Source: Geminicoccaceae bacterium
GTDB lineage: Bacteria > Pseudomonadota > Alphaproteobacteria > Geminicoccales > Geminicoccaceae
Direction: 5' to 3'
NCBI GenBank assembly: GCA_030824835.1
Contig: JAPJRA010000050.1
Coordinates: 1 to 11,939 of the forward strand
Length of the DNA: 11,939 bases
In this document: positions 1 to 7,269 of the stretch, one piece after another
Layout: each line of letters opens with the position of its first letter
Numbering within the stretch: position 1 is the stretch's first letter
Translations under genes and position numbers: made by a program
Notes under the pieces: model-generated
The model's database searches: none
What the model saw: only the letters and a program-made list of their open reading frames with translations
Told to the model about the DNA's origin: nothing

Positions 1-1634
1 GCGAAACCCCGATAGCCGGCGTCCGCCACCTCCTTGCACTTGCGGCGGTAGGTGCCGACGCCACCCGTGTAGGATAGCACGCGCCGCGGCTTGCCGGGGA
101 CATTGGAGCCCAGATACCAGGAGTTGGTGCGGGCGATCAGCGTGGCGCCCGCGGTCGCGTCGTGATGCTCGACCCACGCCTGCTCGGTCTCGGCCGTCGG
201 CTCGATGACGCTCTTGGCCTGCGCGCGCAGGAAGGCGATGCAGTCGGCGATCCACTCGGTCTGCTGCTGCAGGCAGGTGGTCATGTTGCAGAGGGCGGCC
301 GAGGGGGCCAGCGGCACGGCGGTCGTGAACAGGTTGGGGTAGCCGTGCAGCTGCAGCCCCATGGTCGTGCGGATGTCCCGCCCCCAGTCCGCCTTCAGCG
401 AGCGGCCATCGCGGCCGACGATATCGATCCGGGTCAAGGCGCCCGTTCCCGCGTCGAATCCCGTGGCCAGGATGATGACGTCGAGCTCGTGCAGCGTGCC
501 GTCCGCGGTCCTGATCCCTTCGGGGGTCACCTCGACGATCGGGTTGTCACGGACGCTGACCGCCTCGACGTTCGGCCGCAGGTAGGCTTCCAGATAATTG
601 GTCTCGAGCGGGACCCGGTGCGTGCCGAAGCCGTAATCCTTGGGGATGAGGAGATCGCACAGCCGCTCGTCCTTGAGCCGTGCGCGCATCTTCTCGCGGA
701 CGAACTCGGAGACCTCCTCGCTGATCGCCTCGTCGAAGAAGATCTCGGCGAAGGAGGCGAGCCAGAGCTTCAGCGACCCGTCGGCATGGATATCCTCCAG
801 CCGCGCGCGGCGCTGCTCAGGCGTGAGGTCGGCCCATGCCGGGCCGAAATCGTACTCGAACCCGGTGAACGAGTGCGGGAGGACGGATTTCAGCTCGTCG
901 AAGCGGCCCTTGTAGGCCGCGACGGCCTCGGCGTCGTAGGCCGGGTTCTTCATCGGCAGCACGTATTGCGGCGTGCGGACGAACACCTTGAGCAGCCCGA
1001 CCTGGTCGGCGATCGTCTGGATCACCTGGATGCCGGTGGCGCCGTTGCCAACGACGCCCACGCGTTTGCCCGCGAGCTCGATCGGCTCCTTGGGCCAGCG
1101 GGCGGTGTGGAAGATCCGGCCCTTGAAGCTGTCCTGACCCGGGAACAGCTCGCCCATCGGCGCCGAGAGCATGCCGCAGCAGGTGATCAGGAACTGGGTG
1201 TCGATCGTCTCGCCATCGTCCGTGGTCACGAGCCAGCGCCCGGCGGCCTCGTTCCACTGCGCGCGCGTGACCGTCGTCTCGAGCTGGATGTCCTTCCGGA
1301 GATCCAGCCGGTCGGCGATGTAGTTCATCCAGCGCTCGATCTCCGGCTGCCCGGGGAAGCGCTCGCTCCAGCTCCAGTCCTTGTAGAGCTCCTCGGAGAA
1401 CAGATATTGGTAGATGTAGCTCTCCGAGTCGAACTTGGCCCCCGGGTACCTGTTCCAGTACCAGGTCCCGCCGACCCCGGCGGCGTTGTCGTAGGCACGC
1501 ACGTCGAGCCCTTGCGCGCGCAGCTGATGCAGCTGGTAGAGGCCGGCGACACCGGCCCCGATGATCATCGCATCAAGCCGCGTGACCGGGCCAGACGGCT
1601 CGACCTGGCCCATATCGCCCCTGATCTCGTCCAT
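1..1634 (-). CDS. Type I Baeyer-Villiger / flavin-containing monooxygenase, 3' end outside window
   Basis: Flavoprotein expected to insert oxygen next to a ketone carbonyl using FAD, NADPH and O2, giving an ester or lactone; a cytosolic enzyme. 544 codons are present. An FAD-binding GxGxxG lies at residues 26-31 (GAGVAG), followed by the family-typical GGTWYWNRYPG at 55-65. The Baeyer-Villiger fingerprint FxGxxxHxxxWP is met exactly at 170-181 (FKGRIFHTARWP), and a second, NADPH-binding GxGxxG lies at 196-201 (GNGATG). The reading ends at ...GYRGF, which resembles the last residues of cyclohexanone monooxygenases, so only a short tail should be missing. The ATG at 1634-1632 is chosen because GGAGG lies about 10 nt upstream; an upstream ATG at 1644 is out of frame. 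It is divergent from an AraC-type regulator, a common arrangement for substrate-induced monooxygenases. The substrate cannot be told from sequence (cyclic, linear or aryl ketones are all possible). Confidence 0.93.
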   Translation of the reverse strand, partial: MDEIRGDMGQVEPSGPVTRLDAMIIGAGVAGLYQLHQLRAQGLDVRAYDNAAGVGGTWYWNRYPGAKFDSESYIYQYLFSEELYKDWSWSERFPGQPEIERWMNYIADRLDLRKDIQLETTVTRAQWNEAAGRWLVTTDDGETIDTQFLITCCGMLSAPMGELFPGQDSFKGRIFHTARWPKEPIELAGKRVGVVGNGATGIQVIQTIADQVGLLKVFVRTPQYVLPMKNPAYDAEAVAAYKGRFDELKSVLPHSFTGFEYDFGPAWADLTPEQRRARLEDIHADGSLKLWLASFAEIFFDEAISEEVSEFVREKMRARLKDERLCDLLIPKDYGFGTHRVPLETNYLEAYLRPNVEAVSVRDNPIVEVTPEGIRTADGTLHELDVIILATGFDAGTGALTRIDIVGRDGRSLKADWGRDIRTTMGLQLHGYPNLFTTAVPLAPSAALCNMTTCLQQQTEWIADCIAFLRAQAKSVIEPTAETEQAWVEHHDATAGATLIARTNSWYLGSNVPGKPRRVLSYTGGVGTYRRKCKEVADAGYRGF

Positions 1635-1756
1635 TGTCGTTCATCCTCCGCTGCTTGTCCGCTCGCTGCGCCTGGGCGAGGCCGATGCGCGCCTCGGGCA
1701 GCTTCTGGAACGAAGGGTAGGCGGCTTCCGGCAGGGCGGTCTTGAAGACTAGCGGC

Positions 1757-1780
1757 GATCGTTTGAACGATCCGGGATCG
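1757..1780. promoter_or_regulatory. Overlapping inverted repeats in the monooxygenase-regulator intergenic region
   Basis: GATCGTT-TG-AACGATC (1757-1772) is a perfect 7-bp inverted repeat. It overlaps CGATCC-G-GGATCG (1768-1780), a perfect 6-bp inverted repeat. Both lie between the divergent monooxygenase and AraC-family genes, about 125 bp upstream of the former and 100 bp upstream of the latter. Further GATCG words follow near 1815-1825. A role as regulator binding sites is inference. AraC proteins more often bind direct repeats, so another regulator is possible. Confidence 0.35.
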
Positions 1781-1881
1781 CTCGGGGCCGCATCGGCGGC
1801 GGTGGTGCGCGACGATCGCGGATCGGGTATCCTCGCTCCAAGGTCGGCGCCGAGAACGCCACCGGTCAGGGAGAAGGCAGC

Positions 1882-2769
1882 GTGGTCGAGCCCATCGCCT
1901 CCGAGGACTTGCCGCTGTGGGTTCCGGGCAGGGTGCTCTGCACGAGCGACGGCCTGGGCTGGAAGGGCGTCATGCTCCGCTCCTACGCCTACAAGGGCCA
2001 GGACGTCGAGATACCGCCGATGCGCGACTTCATGCTGGCCTCCTACCAGGCCGGGGTCACGCCGATGCAGCGCCGTTTCGACGGCCGGTGGAGCAAGGCC
2101 ACCTGCAGCCCGGGGGCGGTCTCGTTGCTGACGCGCTCGCAGCAGTCGCACTGGCACTGGACCGAGGACGTCGACGTCACGCACGTCTACCTGACGCAGG
2201 AGTTCGTGGCCGGCGTCGCGGTCGAGGTCGCGGGGCGGTCGGTGGCCGACGTGGCCCTGGCCGACGTGCTGCGGACCGACGACCCGCTGATGGCAGCCGC
2301 GATCGGCGAGATCGCGGCGGAGGCGGCGCAGTCCGGCCTCGGCGGGCCGCTCTATGTCGAGGCCGCGGCCCGGCAGCTCGTCATCCTGCTGCTGCGCAAG
2401 TACGCGGCGCTGCGCTTCCGGCTCGCCGAGCATGCCGGGCAGCTGACCTCGGCCCAGCGCCGCACCGTGATCGACTTCATCGAGGCCCACCTCGAGGACG
2501 CCCTCGACCTGAGCTCCATCGCCGCCGAGATCAACCTGGGTGCCTGCACCTTCACCCGCCATTTCCGCCGCACCTTCGGCGTCGCCCCCTACGCCTACGT
2601 GATGCAGCGCCGCCTGGAGCGCGCCCGGCGCCTGCTCGGCGAGACCGCCATGCCGATCAAGGAGGTGGCGGCGGCCTGCGGCTTCTCCGACCAAGCGCAC
2701 CTCACCCGCCTGTTCGCGCGCCACTATCGCACGACGCCGTCGGCCTACCGGAAGCTGGGTGGGAGCTAG
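1882..2769 (+). CDS. AraC/XylS-family transcriptional regulator
   Basis: DNA-binding activator or repressor of 295 aa. The C-terminal ~108 residues are a typical AraC DNA-binding domain: first helix-turn-helix around 210-233 (LSSIAAEINLGACTFTRHF) and second around 258-290 (IKEVAAACGFSDQAHLTRLF, then the family-typical TPSAYR). The N-terminal ~180 residues form the effector-binding part and show no motif that names a ligand. The first in-frame ATG falls about 30 residues into the protein, so the GTG at 1882 is preferred; GGGAG at 1869-1873 sits 8 nt before it. It is divergent from the Baeyer-Villiger monooxygenase and is the obvious candidate for its ketone- or alcohol-responsive control, which is inference from position only. 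It converges with the DUF192 gene, with 41 bp between stop codons. Confidence 0.92.
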   Translation: MVEPIASEDLPLWVPGRVLCTSDGLGWKGVMLRSYAYKGQDVEIPPMRDFMLASYQAGVTPMQRRFDGRWSKATCSPGAVSLLTRSQQSHWHWTEDVDVTHVYLTQEFVAGVAVEVAGRSVADVALADVLRTDDPLMAAAIGEIAAEAAQSGLGGPLYVEAAARQLVILLLRKYAALRFRLAEHAGQLTSAQRRTVIDFIEAHLEDALDLSSIAAEINLGACTFTRHFRRTFGVAPYAYVMQRRLERARRLLGETAMPIKEVAAACGFSDQAHLTRLFARHYRTTPSAYRKLGGS

Positions 2770-2810
2770 CGACCTCCGGATCCGGCGAGCGACGCCCGTG
2801 GCAGCGGACG

Positions 2811-3347
2811 TTAGGGGCTCGGCGCCGCCGTGAAGATCGGGTGCGCGACCCTGGCGCCGGGGGTGATCCCCAGCCGCTTGGCGGTGCCCGCGTTGAGCTC
2901 CAGCACGGCGCGGATCGGCTGCTCTGACGGGATGAGGGCCTCGGAATAGGGGACGGCGTCGGGCGCCACCTGGACGATGGTGCCCGCCTTGTCGATGAAC
3001 AGCAGATCTAGCGGCAGAGGCGTGTTCTTCATCCAGAAAGCCACCATCTGCTCCTGCTGGAAGTCGAACAGCATGCCGTGGTCGGGCTGCATGGCGCGCC
3101 GGTACATCAAGCCCCGCTCGCGCTCGCCGGGGGTCGAGGCGAGCTCGACCGTGAAGTGCGCCGCGCCGAGGCGGGTGAGGATGCTCAGCTCGTCCGGCGC
3201 CAGCGCCTTGGGCGCTGCCCAGGGCGGCAGCAGCAGCGCCAGTAGTGCGGCCGCCAGCAGGGCGCGCCGCCGAACGGGTTGGCGTGCCGCCGCCGGCGTG
3301 CGATCAGGGGCGGGCGAGGTCGCCCGGACGCGAGGTGCTGCTTCCAT
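2811..3347 (-). CDS. Secreted DUF192 (UPF0127) family protein
   Basis: 178 aa from the ATG at 3347. Residues 1-50 form a long N-region, an RRR at 26-28, a leucine/alanine core (29-40) and an ALA ending at 50, so export to the periplasm is likely. The rest carries the DUF192 signature: RGLMYR (78-83), GMLFDF (91-96), FWMKNTPLPLDLLFID (104-119) and a later LELNAGTAKRLGI. The biochemical function of DUF192 is not established. The ATG at 3347 lies in a CCATGG shared with the apt start codon. A TTG at 3356 would add three residues inside apt and is less likely. The Shine-Dalgarno match upstream is weak (TTGAG). Any promoter must lie inside the apt coding sequence unless translation starts later. 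There is no alternative ATG before residue 81. Confidence 0.85.
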   Translation of the reverse strand: MEAAPRVRATSPAPDRTPAAARQPVRRRALLAAALLALLLPPWAAPKALAPDELSILTRLGAAHFTVELASTPGERERGLMYRRAMQPDHGMLFDFQQEQMVAFWMKNTPLPLDLLFIDKAGTIVQVAPDAVPYSEALIPSEQPIRAVLELNAGTAKRLGITPGARVAHPIFTAAPSP

Positions 3348-3864
3348 GGATCTCAAGGCCCATATCCGTCAGATCCCGGACTTTCCCAAGCCGGGCATTC
3401 TGTTCTACGACATCTCGACCCTGCTCGCCCATGGCGAGGCTTGGCGCGAGACGGTCGACCGGGTGGCCGACGCGGTGCGAGCCTACCGCCCCGACATGCT
3501 GGCCGCCATCGAATCGCGCGGCTTCATCTTCGCCGGCCCGGTGGCCTGCCAGCTCGGCATCGGCTTCACCATGGTGCGCAAGGTCGGCAAGCTGCCCGGG
3601 GCCGTGGTCAGCCACGCCTACGATCTCGAGTATGGCAGCGACACGCTGCAGGTGGCCGAAGGCCTGGTGCCCAAGGGGGCCCGGGTGGTGCTGATCGACG
3701 ACCTGCTCGCCACCGGCGGGACGGCGCAGGCCTCGGTCGAGCTGCTGCGCAAGGTCGGCGCCGAGGTGGTGGGGGCGGTGTTCCTGATCGAGCTGATGGG
3801 CCTCAAGGGCCGGACACGGCTGGACGTGCCGATGACGACGCTCTTGGGTTATGCCGGTGGGTAA
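3346..3864 (+). CDS. apt: Adenine phosphoribosyltransferase
   Basis: Converts adenine plus PRPP to AMP and pyrophosphate in purine salvage; cytosolic, usually a homodimer. 172 aa, the normal family length. Residues 11-22 (PDFPKPGILFYD) are the classic Apt N-terminus, ESRGF is at 56-60, and the YDLEYG segment at 92-97 is the catalytic-loop region. The PRPP-binding loop VVLIDDLLATGGT spans 114-126. The ATG at 3346 is supported by GAGG at 3332-3335 and by the usual distance to the PKPGI motif. The start overlaps that of the divergent DUF192 gene, so the apt promoter must lie within the DUF192 signal-peptide coding region. A short hairpin with five Ts follows the stop codon. Confidence 0.96.
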   Translation: MDLKAHIRQIPDFPKPGILFYDISTLLAHGEAWRETVDRVADAVRAYRPDMLAAIESRGFIFAGPVACQLGIGFTMVRKVGKLPGAVVSHAYDLEYGSDTLQVAEGLVPKGARVVLIDDLLATGGTAQASVELLRKVGAEVVGAVFLIELMGLKGRTRLDVPMTTLLGYAGG

Positions 3865-3868
3865 CGGG

Positions 3869-3884
3869 GCCGGTACGGCTTTTT
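3869..3884 (+). terminator. Possible weak rho-independent terminator after apt
   Basis: Five bases after the apt TAA, GCCG-GTA-CGGC is followed directly by TTTTT. The stem is only 4 bp with a 3-nt loop, but position and T run fit an intrinsic terminator. Confidence 0.4.
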
Positions 3885-4017
3885 GCCGATCGCGTCGTTC
3901 CGTGGTGCTGCCCCGGGGGTGTTGCCACAAGCAGGCCGGCCGCGGTGATCGGCATCCTGCCAAGTAAAGTGGCGGCGCGGCCATTACGGCTGTGAGTGCG
4001 GGCCGTCAACAACCGTT

Positions 4018-4043
4018 CTGGAACTGAGCAGCCCGCTCTCCAG
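4018..4043. other. Hairpin in the apt / small-protein convergent gap
   Basis: CTGGA (4018-4022) pairs with TCCAG (4039-4043) and GAGC (4026-4029) with GCTC (4035-4038), with a 3-nt bulge on one side. It lies 60 bp beyond the stop of the minus-strand small gene and has no T run on either strand. It could mark a transcript end. Nothing else is recognisable in 3885-4102. Confidence 0.25.
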
Positions 4044-4102
4044 CGACCACAATCGAGATCGGCAGGCACTTGGTCGAGGCGAATCAGGTGCGGCGGCCGT
4101 CA

Positions 4103-4477
4103 TCATCTGGTCGTCAGCTCCGCTGCAGGATTATCCTTGAACCTGAGCACAGTCTTGTCGGTGTGCCTGGCTTTCACGTCCGCGATGTTGTTGAACATCT
4201 GCCGGAAATCGGCGAGGGCGTCCCGCGCCTGTGCCGTCAGCTCGGTCGCAGGTGGGAGCCGCGCCAGCAGCACGGCGAGCGCGTCCTCGATCCGGCCGAG
4301 CTGACGGCCATAGCTGGCGACTTCGCTAAGAACTTCCTGCTCCACTGCCGGGTTGGAGGATCTGCCCAGATTGATGTTGATCAGGCCGAACTGGCTGCCG
4401 ACGGACTTGAACAGGGAGGCCCACAGCTTGAAGATCTGGTCGACGCTGCCAGACAACGGCAGGTTGAGCTGTGACAT
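4103..4477 (-). CDS. Small predicted helical protein of unknown function
   Basis: 124 aa, no signal peptide, no membrane segment and no cysteine. An N-terminal part (about 10-50) includes FGLININLGRSSNP. A leucine-, alanine- and glutamate-rich stretch follows (SEVASYGRQLGRIEDALAVL and onward) and looks helical, perhaps coiled-coil; the tail is charged. It loosely recalls phasin-like or granule-associated small proteins, but I do not recognise the family and assign no function. The ATG at 4477 is chosen because GGAG lies 6 nt upstream; an in-frame ATG at 4489 would add four residues but has GGAG only 2 nt before it. It starts 77 bp after the ABC permease stop on the same strand, so it may be the last gene of that transcript. 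Confidence 0.75.
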   Translation of the reverse strand: MSQLNLPLSGSVDQIFKLWASLFKSVGSQFGLININLGRSSNPAVEQEVLSEVASYGRQLGRIEDALAVLLARLPPATELTAQARDALADFRQMFNNIADVKARHTDKTVLRFKDNPAAELTTR

Positions 4478-4554
4478 GTCCCTCTCCATGGCTCCGGCAG
4501 ATCGCCGAACCCATGCACTTCCCATGCCGGATGATCGTGCGCACGGCACAGTGC

Positions 4555-5316
4555 TCAGGCCTTGACCCGGTAGCCGGTCTTGAACATCCACCAGATCGTG
4601 GCGAGGCACACGACCAGGAACACGGTGGTCATCGCCAGGCTCAGGCCGACGGCCACGTCCGAGACGCCGAAGAAGCTCCAGCGGAAGCCGCTCACCAGGT
4701 AGACCACGGGATTGAACAGCGTGATCGTCTGCCAGGGCTCCGGCAGCATCGTGATCGAGTAGAAGCTGCCGCCCAGGAAGGTCAGCGGCGTGATGATCAG
4801 CATCGGCACCACCTGCAGCTTCTCGAAGCCGTCGGCCCAGAGGCCGATGATGAAGCCCAGCAGGCTGAAGGTGACCGCGGTCAGGACCAGGAAGCCCGCC
4901 ATCAGCACGGGATGCAGGATCGAGAACGGCACGAACAGGCGGGCGGTCACCAGGATGATCAGGCCCAGGATGATCGACTTGGTGGCGGCAGCGCCGACAT
5001 AGGCGATGACGATCTCGAACACCGAGATCGGGGCCGAGAGCACCTCGTAGATCGTCCCTGAGAACCTGGGCATGTAGATGCCGAACGCGGCATTGGACAC
5101 GCTCTCGCCCAGCACGGCCAGCATGATCAGGCCCGGGATGATGAACGCCCCGTAGCTGACGCCGTCGATCAGCGGCATCCGCGAGCCGATCGCCCCGCCG
5201 AAGACGATGAAGTAGAGCGACGTCGAGATCACCGGGGCCGCGATGCTCTGCAGCAGGGTGCGCCAGGTGCGGGCGAGCTCGAACAGGTAGATGGCCCGGA
5301 TCGCATGCAGGTTCAT
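4555..5316 (-). CDS. ABC-2 type transporter permease (YadH-like)
   Basis: Membrane subunit of an ABC exporter, 253 aa, about six hydrophobic segments. It follows the pattern of E. coli YadH closely: an N-terminal amphipathic stretch, [31 protein letters not shown], a central [33 protein letters not shown], and [17 protein letters not shown]. The substrate of the YadGH group is not established; related ABC-2 systems export polysaccharides, lipids or drugs. The ATG at 5316 overlaps the TGA of the ATPase gene as ATGA, and GGGAG lies 8 nt upstream within the ATPase gene, so the two are likely translationally coupled and act as one complex in the inner membrane. Confidence 0.93.
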   Translation of the reverse strand: MNLHAIRAIYLFELARTWRTLLQSIAAPVISTSLYFIVFGGAIGSRMPLIDGVSYGAFIIPGLIMLAVLGESVSNAAFGIYMPRFSGTIYEVLSAPISVFEIVIAYVGAAATKSIILGLIILVTARLFVPFSILHPVLMAGFLVLTAVTFSLLGFIIGLWADGFEKLQVVPMLIITPLTFLGGSFYSITMLPEPWQTITLFNPVVYLVSGFRWSFFGVSDVAVGLSLAMTTVFLVVCLATIWWMFKTGYRVKA

Positions 5317-6260
5317 GCGTGGTCTCCCACCAGGCCCACGAAGATGTCCTCGAGCGAGCTCTGGCTGGTCTGCAGGTCCTTGAACTCGATGCCGTGCTTC
5401 TCGAGCCGCCGGAGCAGCCCGGCGATGCCCGTCTGCTCGCCATCCACGCCGAAGGTGTAGAGCAGCTGCAAGCCGTCGGCCGACAGCTCCAGCCGGTCTT
5501 CGTCGAGGCCCGGCGGCAGGCTGGCGATGGGGCTCTGCAGCAGGATGGTGAGCTGCTTCTTGCCCAGCTTGTGCATCAGCGCCTGCTTGTCCTCGACCAG
5601 GATGATCCGCCCTTTGTGGATCACCCCGATCCGGTCGGCCATCTCCTCGGCCTCCTCGATATAATGGGTGGTCAGGATGACGGTGACGCCGCTGGCGCGC
5701 AGCTCGCGGACCAGCGCCCACATCTCGCGGCGCAGCTCGACGTCGACGCCGGCCGTTGGCTCGTCGAGGAACAGGATCCGCGGCTCGTGGCTGAGCGCCT
5801 TGGCGATCATCACCCGGCGCTTCATGCCGCCGGACAGCGCCATGATCCGGCTGTCCCGCTTGTCCCACAAGGAGAGGTCCCGCAGCACCTTCTCGATATA
5901 GGCGGGGGCGGGTGGCCTGCCGAACAGGCCGCGGCTGAAGCGCACCGTGTCCCAGACGCTCTCGAACGCGGCCATGGTCAGCTCCTGCGGCACCAGCCCG
6001 ATGGCGGCGCGCGCGGCGCGGTAGTCGGTCACGATGTCGTGGCCGTCGGCCCGCACCGTGCCGCTGCTCGGGTTGACGATGCCGCAGACAATGCTGATCA
6101 GCGTCGTCTTGCCGGCGCCGTTGGGGCCGAGCAGGGCGAAGATCTCGCCGCGGCGGATGTCGAGGTCGATCTCCTGCAGCGCCGTGAAGCCTGTCTGATA
6201 GGTCTTGCCCACTCCACGAATCGTGATGATGGCGTCGGTCGCGCCCGGTCCTGTCGTCAT
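5313..6260 (-). CDS. ABC-2 type transporter ATP-binding protein (YadG-like)
   Basis: ATPase subunit of 315 aa that powers the adjacent permease. All motifs are intact: Walker A GPNGAGKT (45-52), Q-loop glutamine 92 in LVPQE, signature LSGGM (142-146), Walker B ILFLDEP (162-168), D-loop around 170-173 and the H-loop His199 in [10 protein letters not shown]. The C-terminal ~95 residues are the accessory region seen in YadG/DrrA/NodI-like ATPases and end with the usual [10 protein letters not shown]. The start at 6260 is backed by GAGGAG about 5 nt upstream. The 115-bp gap to the channel gene upstream suggests a separate promoter or read-through; no promoter is clear. A drug-export role cannot be separated from lipid or polysaccharide export. 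Confidence 0.95.
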   Translation of the reverse strand: MTTGPGATDAIITIRGVGKTYQTGFTALQEIDLDIRRGEIFALLGPNGAGKTTLISIVCGIVNPSSGTVRADGHDIVTDYRAARAAIGLVPQELTMAAFESVWDTVRFSRGLFGRPPAPAYIEKVLRDLSLWDKRDSRIMALSGGMKRRVMIAKALSHEPRILFLDEPTAGVDVELRREMWALVRELRASGVTVILTTHYIEEAEEMADRIGVIHKGRIILVEDKQALMHKLGKKQLTILLQSPIASLPPGLDEDRLELSADGLQLLYTFGVDGEQTGIAGLLRRLEKHGIEFKDLQTSQSSLEDIFVGLVGDHA

Positions 6261-6375
6261 CGGCTCCTCGGCAGTCGTTCAAGCGCGCCCCGCGGGCCGG
6301 GTCGGTTGAAGCGGCCGGACTGTGTAACGGCTCCGCACGGCGGCGCAAGGGCGGCCTGAATCCGCCGGCGCCGGG

Positions 6376-7269
6376 CTATCGGATGGTGTGTCGGGGATCG
6401 TCCTGAAGCTCGGAGGCGAGCGGAGCGTGGTTCAGGAACGCCACCAGGGCGACGCCGCCCACCGTGTTGCCGAGCAGGGTCGGGACCAGAAAGCGCCAGA
6501 GATAGTCGGCGACGGTGGCATGCCCGCTCCACACCGCGAAGGCGACGTCCGCAGAGCCGGCGATGATGTGCGGGAGCTGGGCGATCGCCACGACATAGGT
6601 CAGCAGCAGGATGACCAGGATCCGCGCCGAGCGGGCGCTGGGCAGCAGCCAGACCATGAGGGCGATGAGCCAGCCCGCGAGTATGGCCTTGACGAACTTG
6701 GGGCCGTTCGGCCCGGCCAGCACCTCCTGACCGATCTCGACCAGGGACTGCCGCACCGGTTCCGCAAACACCCCATCGCGCGAGATCAGGAAGCTGAAGG
6801 CGATGGTCCCGATCAGGTTGGCCGCCAGCACGACGCCCCACATGCGCAGCAGCGAGGTGAAGGTGGCGAGATCGCGGCGCACCATCAGCGGCAGGACGGC
6901 GGTGAGCGTGGTCTCGGTGAACAGCTGCTGCCGGCCGAGCACGACGATCACGAAGCCCACGCTGTAGCCCGGCGCGTCGATCAGCAGCCGCCATGGCGCG
7001 TCCGGCAGGCCCGCGCGGAGCAGCGCCATGGCGAGCAGGGAGAAGCCCATCGACAGCCCGGCCGCCAGCCCCGACCAGAGCAGAGCCGCGTTGGCGCGAC
7101 GCAGCTCCGCCTCGCCCTCCTCGCGCAGCACCTCGTGGATGACCAGGGCCTGCGGGGCCGCGTGCTCGGCCGCCTGGGCCTGCTCGTGCTCGTCGAGGTG
7201 CGGCGAGTCCTGGCCGGCGGTCTCGTTGTCCTCGACCCTTGCCGCCTCGCGCGCCTCCTCGTCGCTCAC
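6376..7269 (-). CDS. Formate/nitrite transporter family channel (YfdC-like)
   Basis: Inner-membrane channel-type protein of 297 aa with about six membrane segments after a hydrophilic, acidic N-terminus of ~60 residues. The line from VIHEVLREEGEAEL through SGLAAGLSMGFSLLAMALL fits the YfdC branch of the FNT family. The motif given as G-[AG]-[ED]-L-F-T in formate and nitrite channels is GRQQLFTE here, as in YfdC-like members. The central pore histidine appears conserved as His234 (QLPHIIAGS). NLIG and GNTVGG are the expected small-residue helix motifs. The substrate is unknown; a monovalent anion or weak acid is a family-based guess. The start is a GTG whose GTGA overlaps the TGA of the cytochrome c gene, with no good Shine-Dalgarno of its own, so translation probably depends on coupling. 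Confidence 0.88.
   Translation of the reverse strand: MSDEEAREAARVEDNETAGQDSPHLDEHEQAQAAEHAAPQALVIHEVLREEGEAELRRANAALLWSGLAAGLSMGFSLLAMALLRAGLPDAPWRLLIDAPGYSVGFVIVVLGRQQLFTETTLTAVLPLMVRRDLATFTSLLRMWGVVLAANLIGTIAFSFLISRDGVFAEPVRQSLVEIGQEVLAGPNGPKFVKAILAGWLIALMVWLLPSARSARILVILLLTYVVAIAQLPHIIAGSADVAFAVWSGHATVADYLWRFLVPTLLGNTVGGVALVAFLNHAPLASELQDDPRHTIR

Noticed and set aside
162..1745. Long plus-strand open frame of 527 codons opposite the monooxygenase
   Set aside because: It is the antisense shadow of a gene with exact Baeyer-Villiger motifs; its translation is arginine-, glycine- and aspartate-rich with no domain.
1573..2724. Minus-strand open frame of 383 codons spanning the divergent promoter region
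   Set aside because: It lies antisense to the AraC-family gene and overlaps the monooxygenase start; composition is typical of GC-rich shadow frames.
4536..4554. CGTGCGCACG palindrome and GCAC/GTGC hairpin after the permease stop
   Set aside because: Very short, no T run, and such words are common in GC-rich DNA.
4103..5443. 446-codon minus-strand frame joining the small protein with sequence inside the exporter genes
   Set aside because: Upstream of 4477 it runs out of frame through the permease and ATPase genes; only the last 124 codons, with their own ribosome site, look real.
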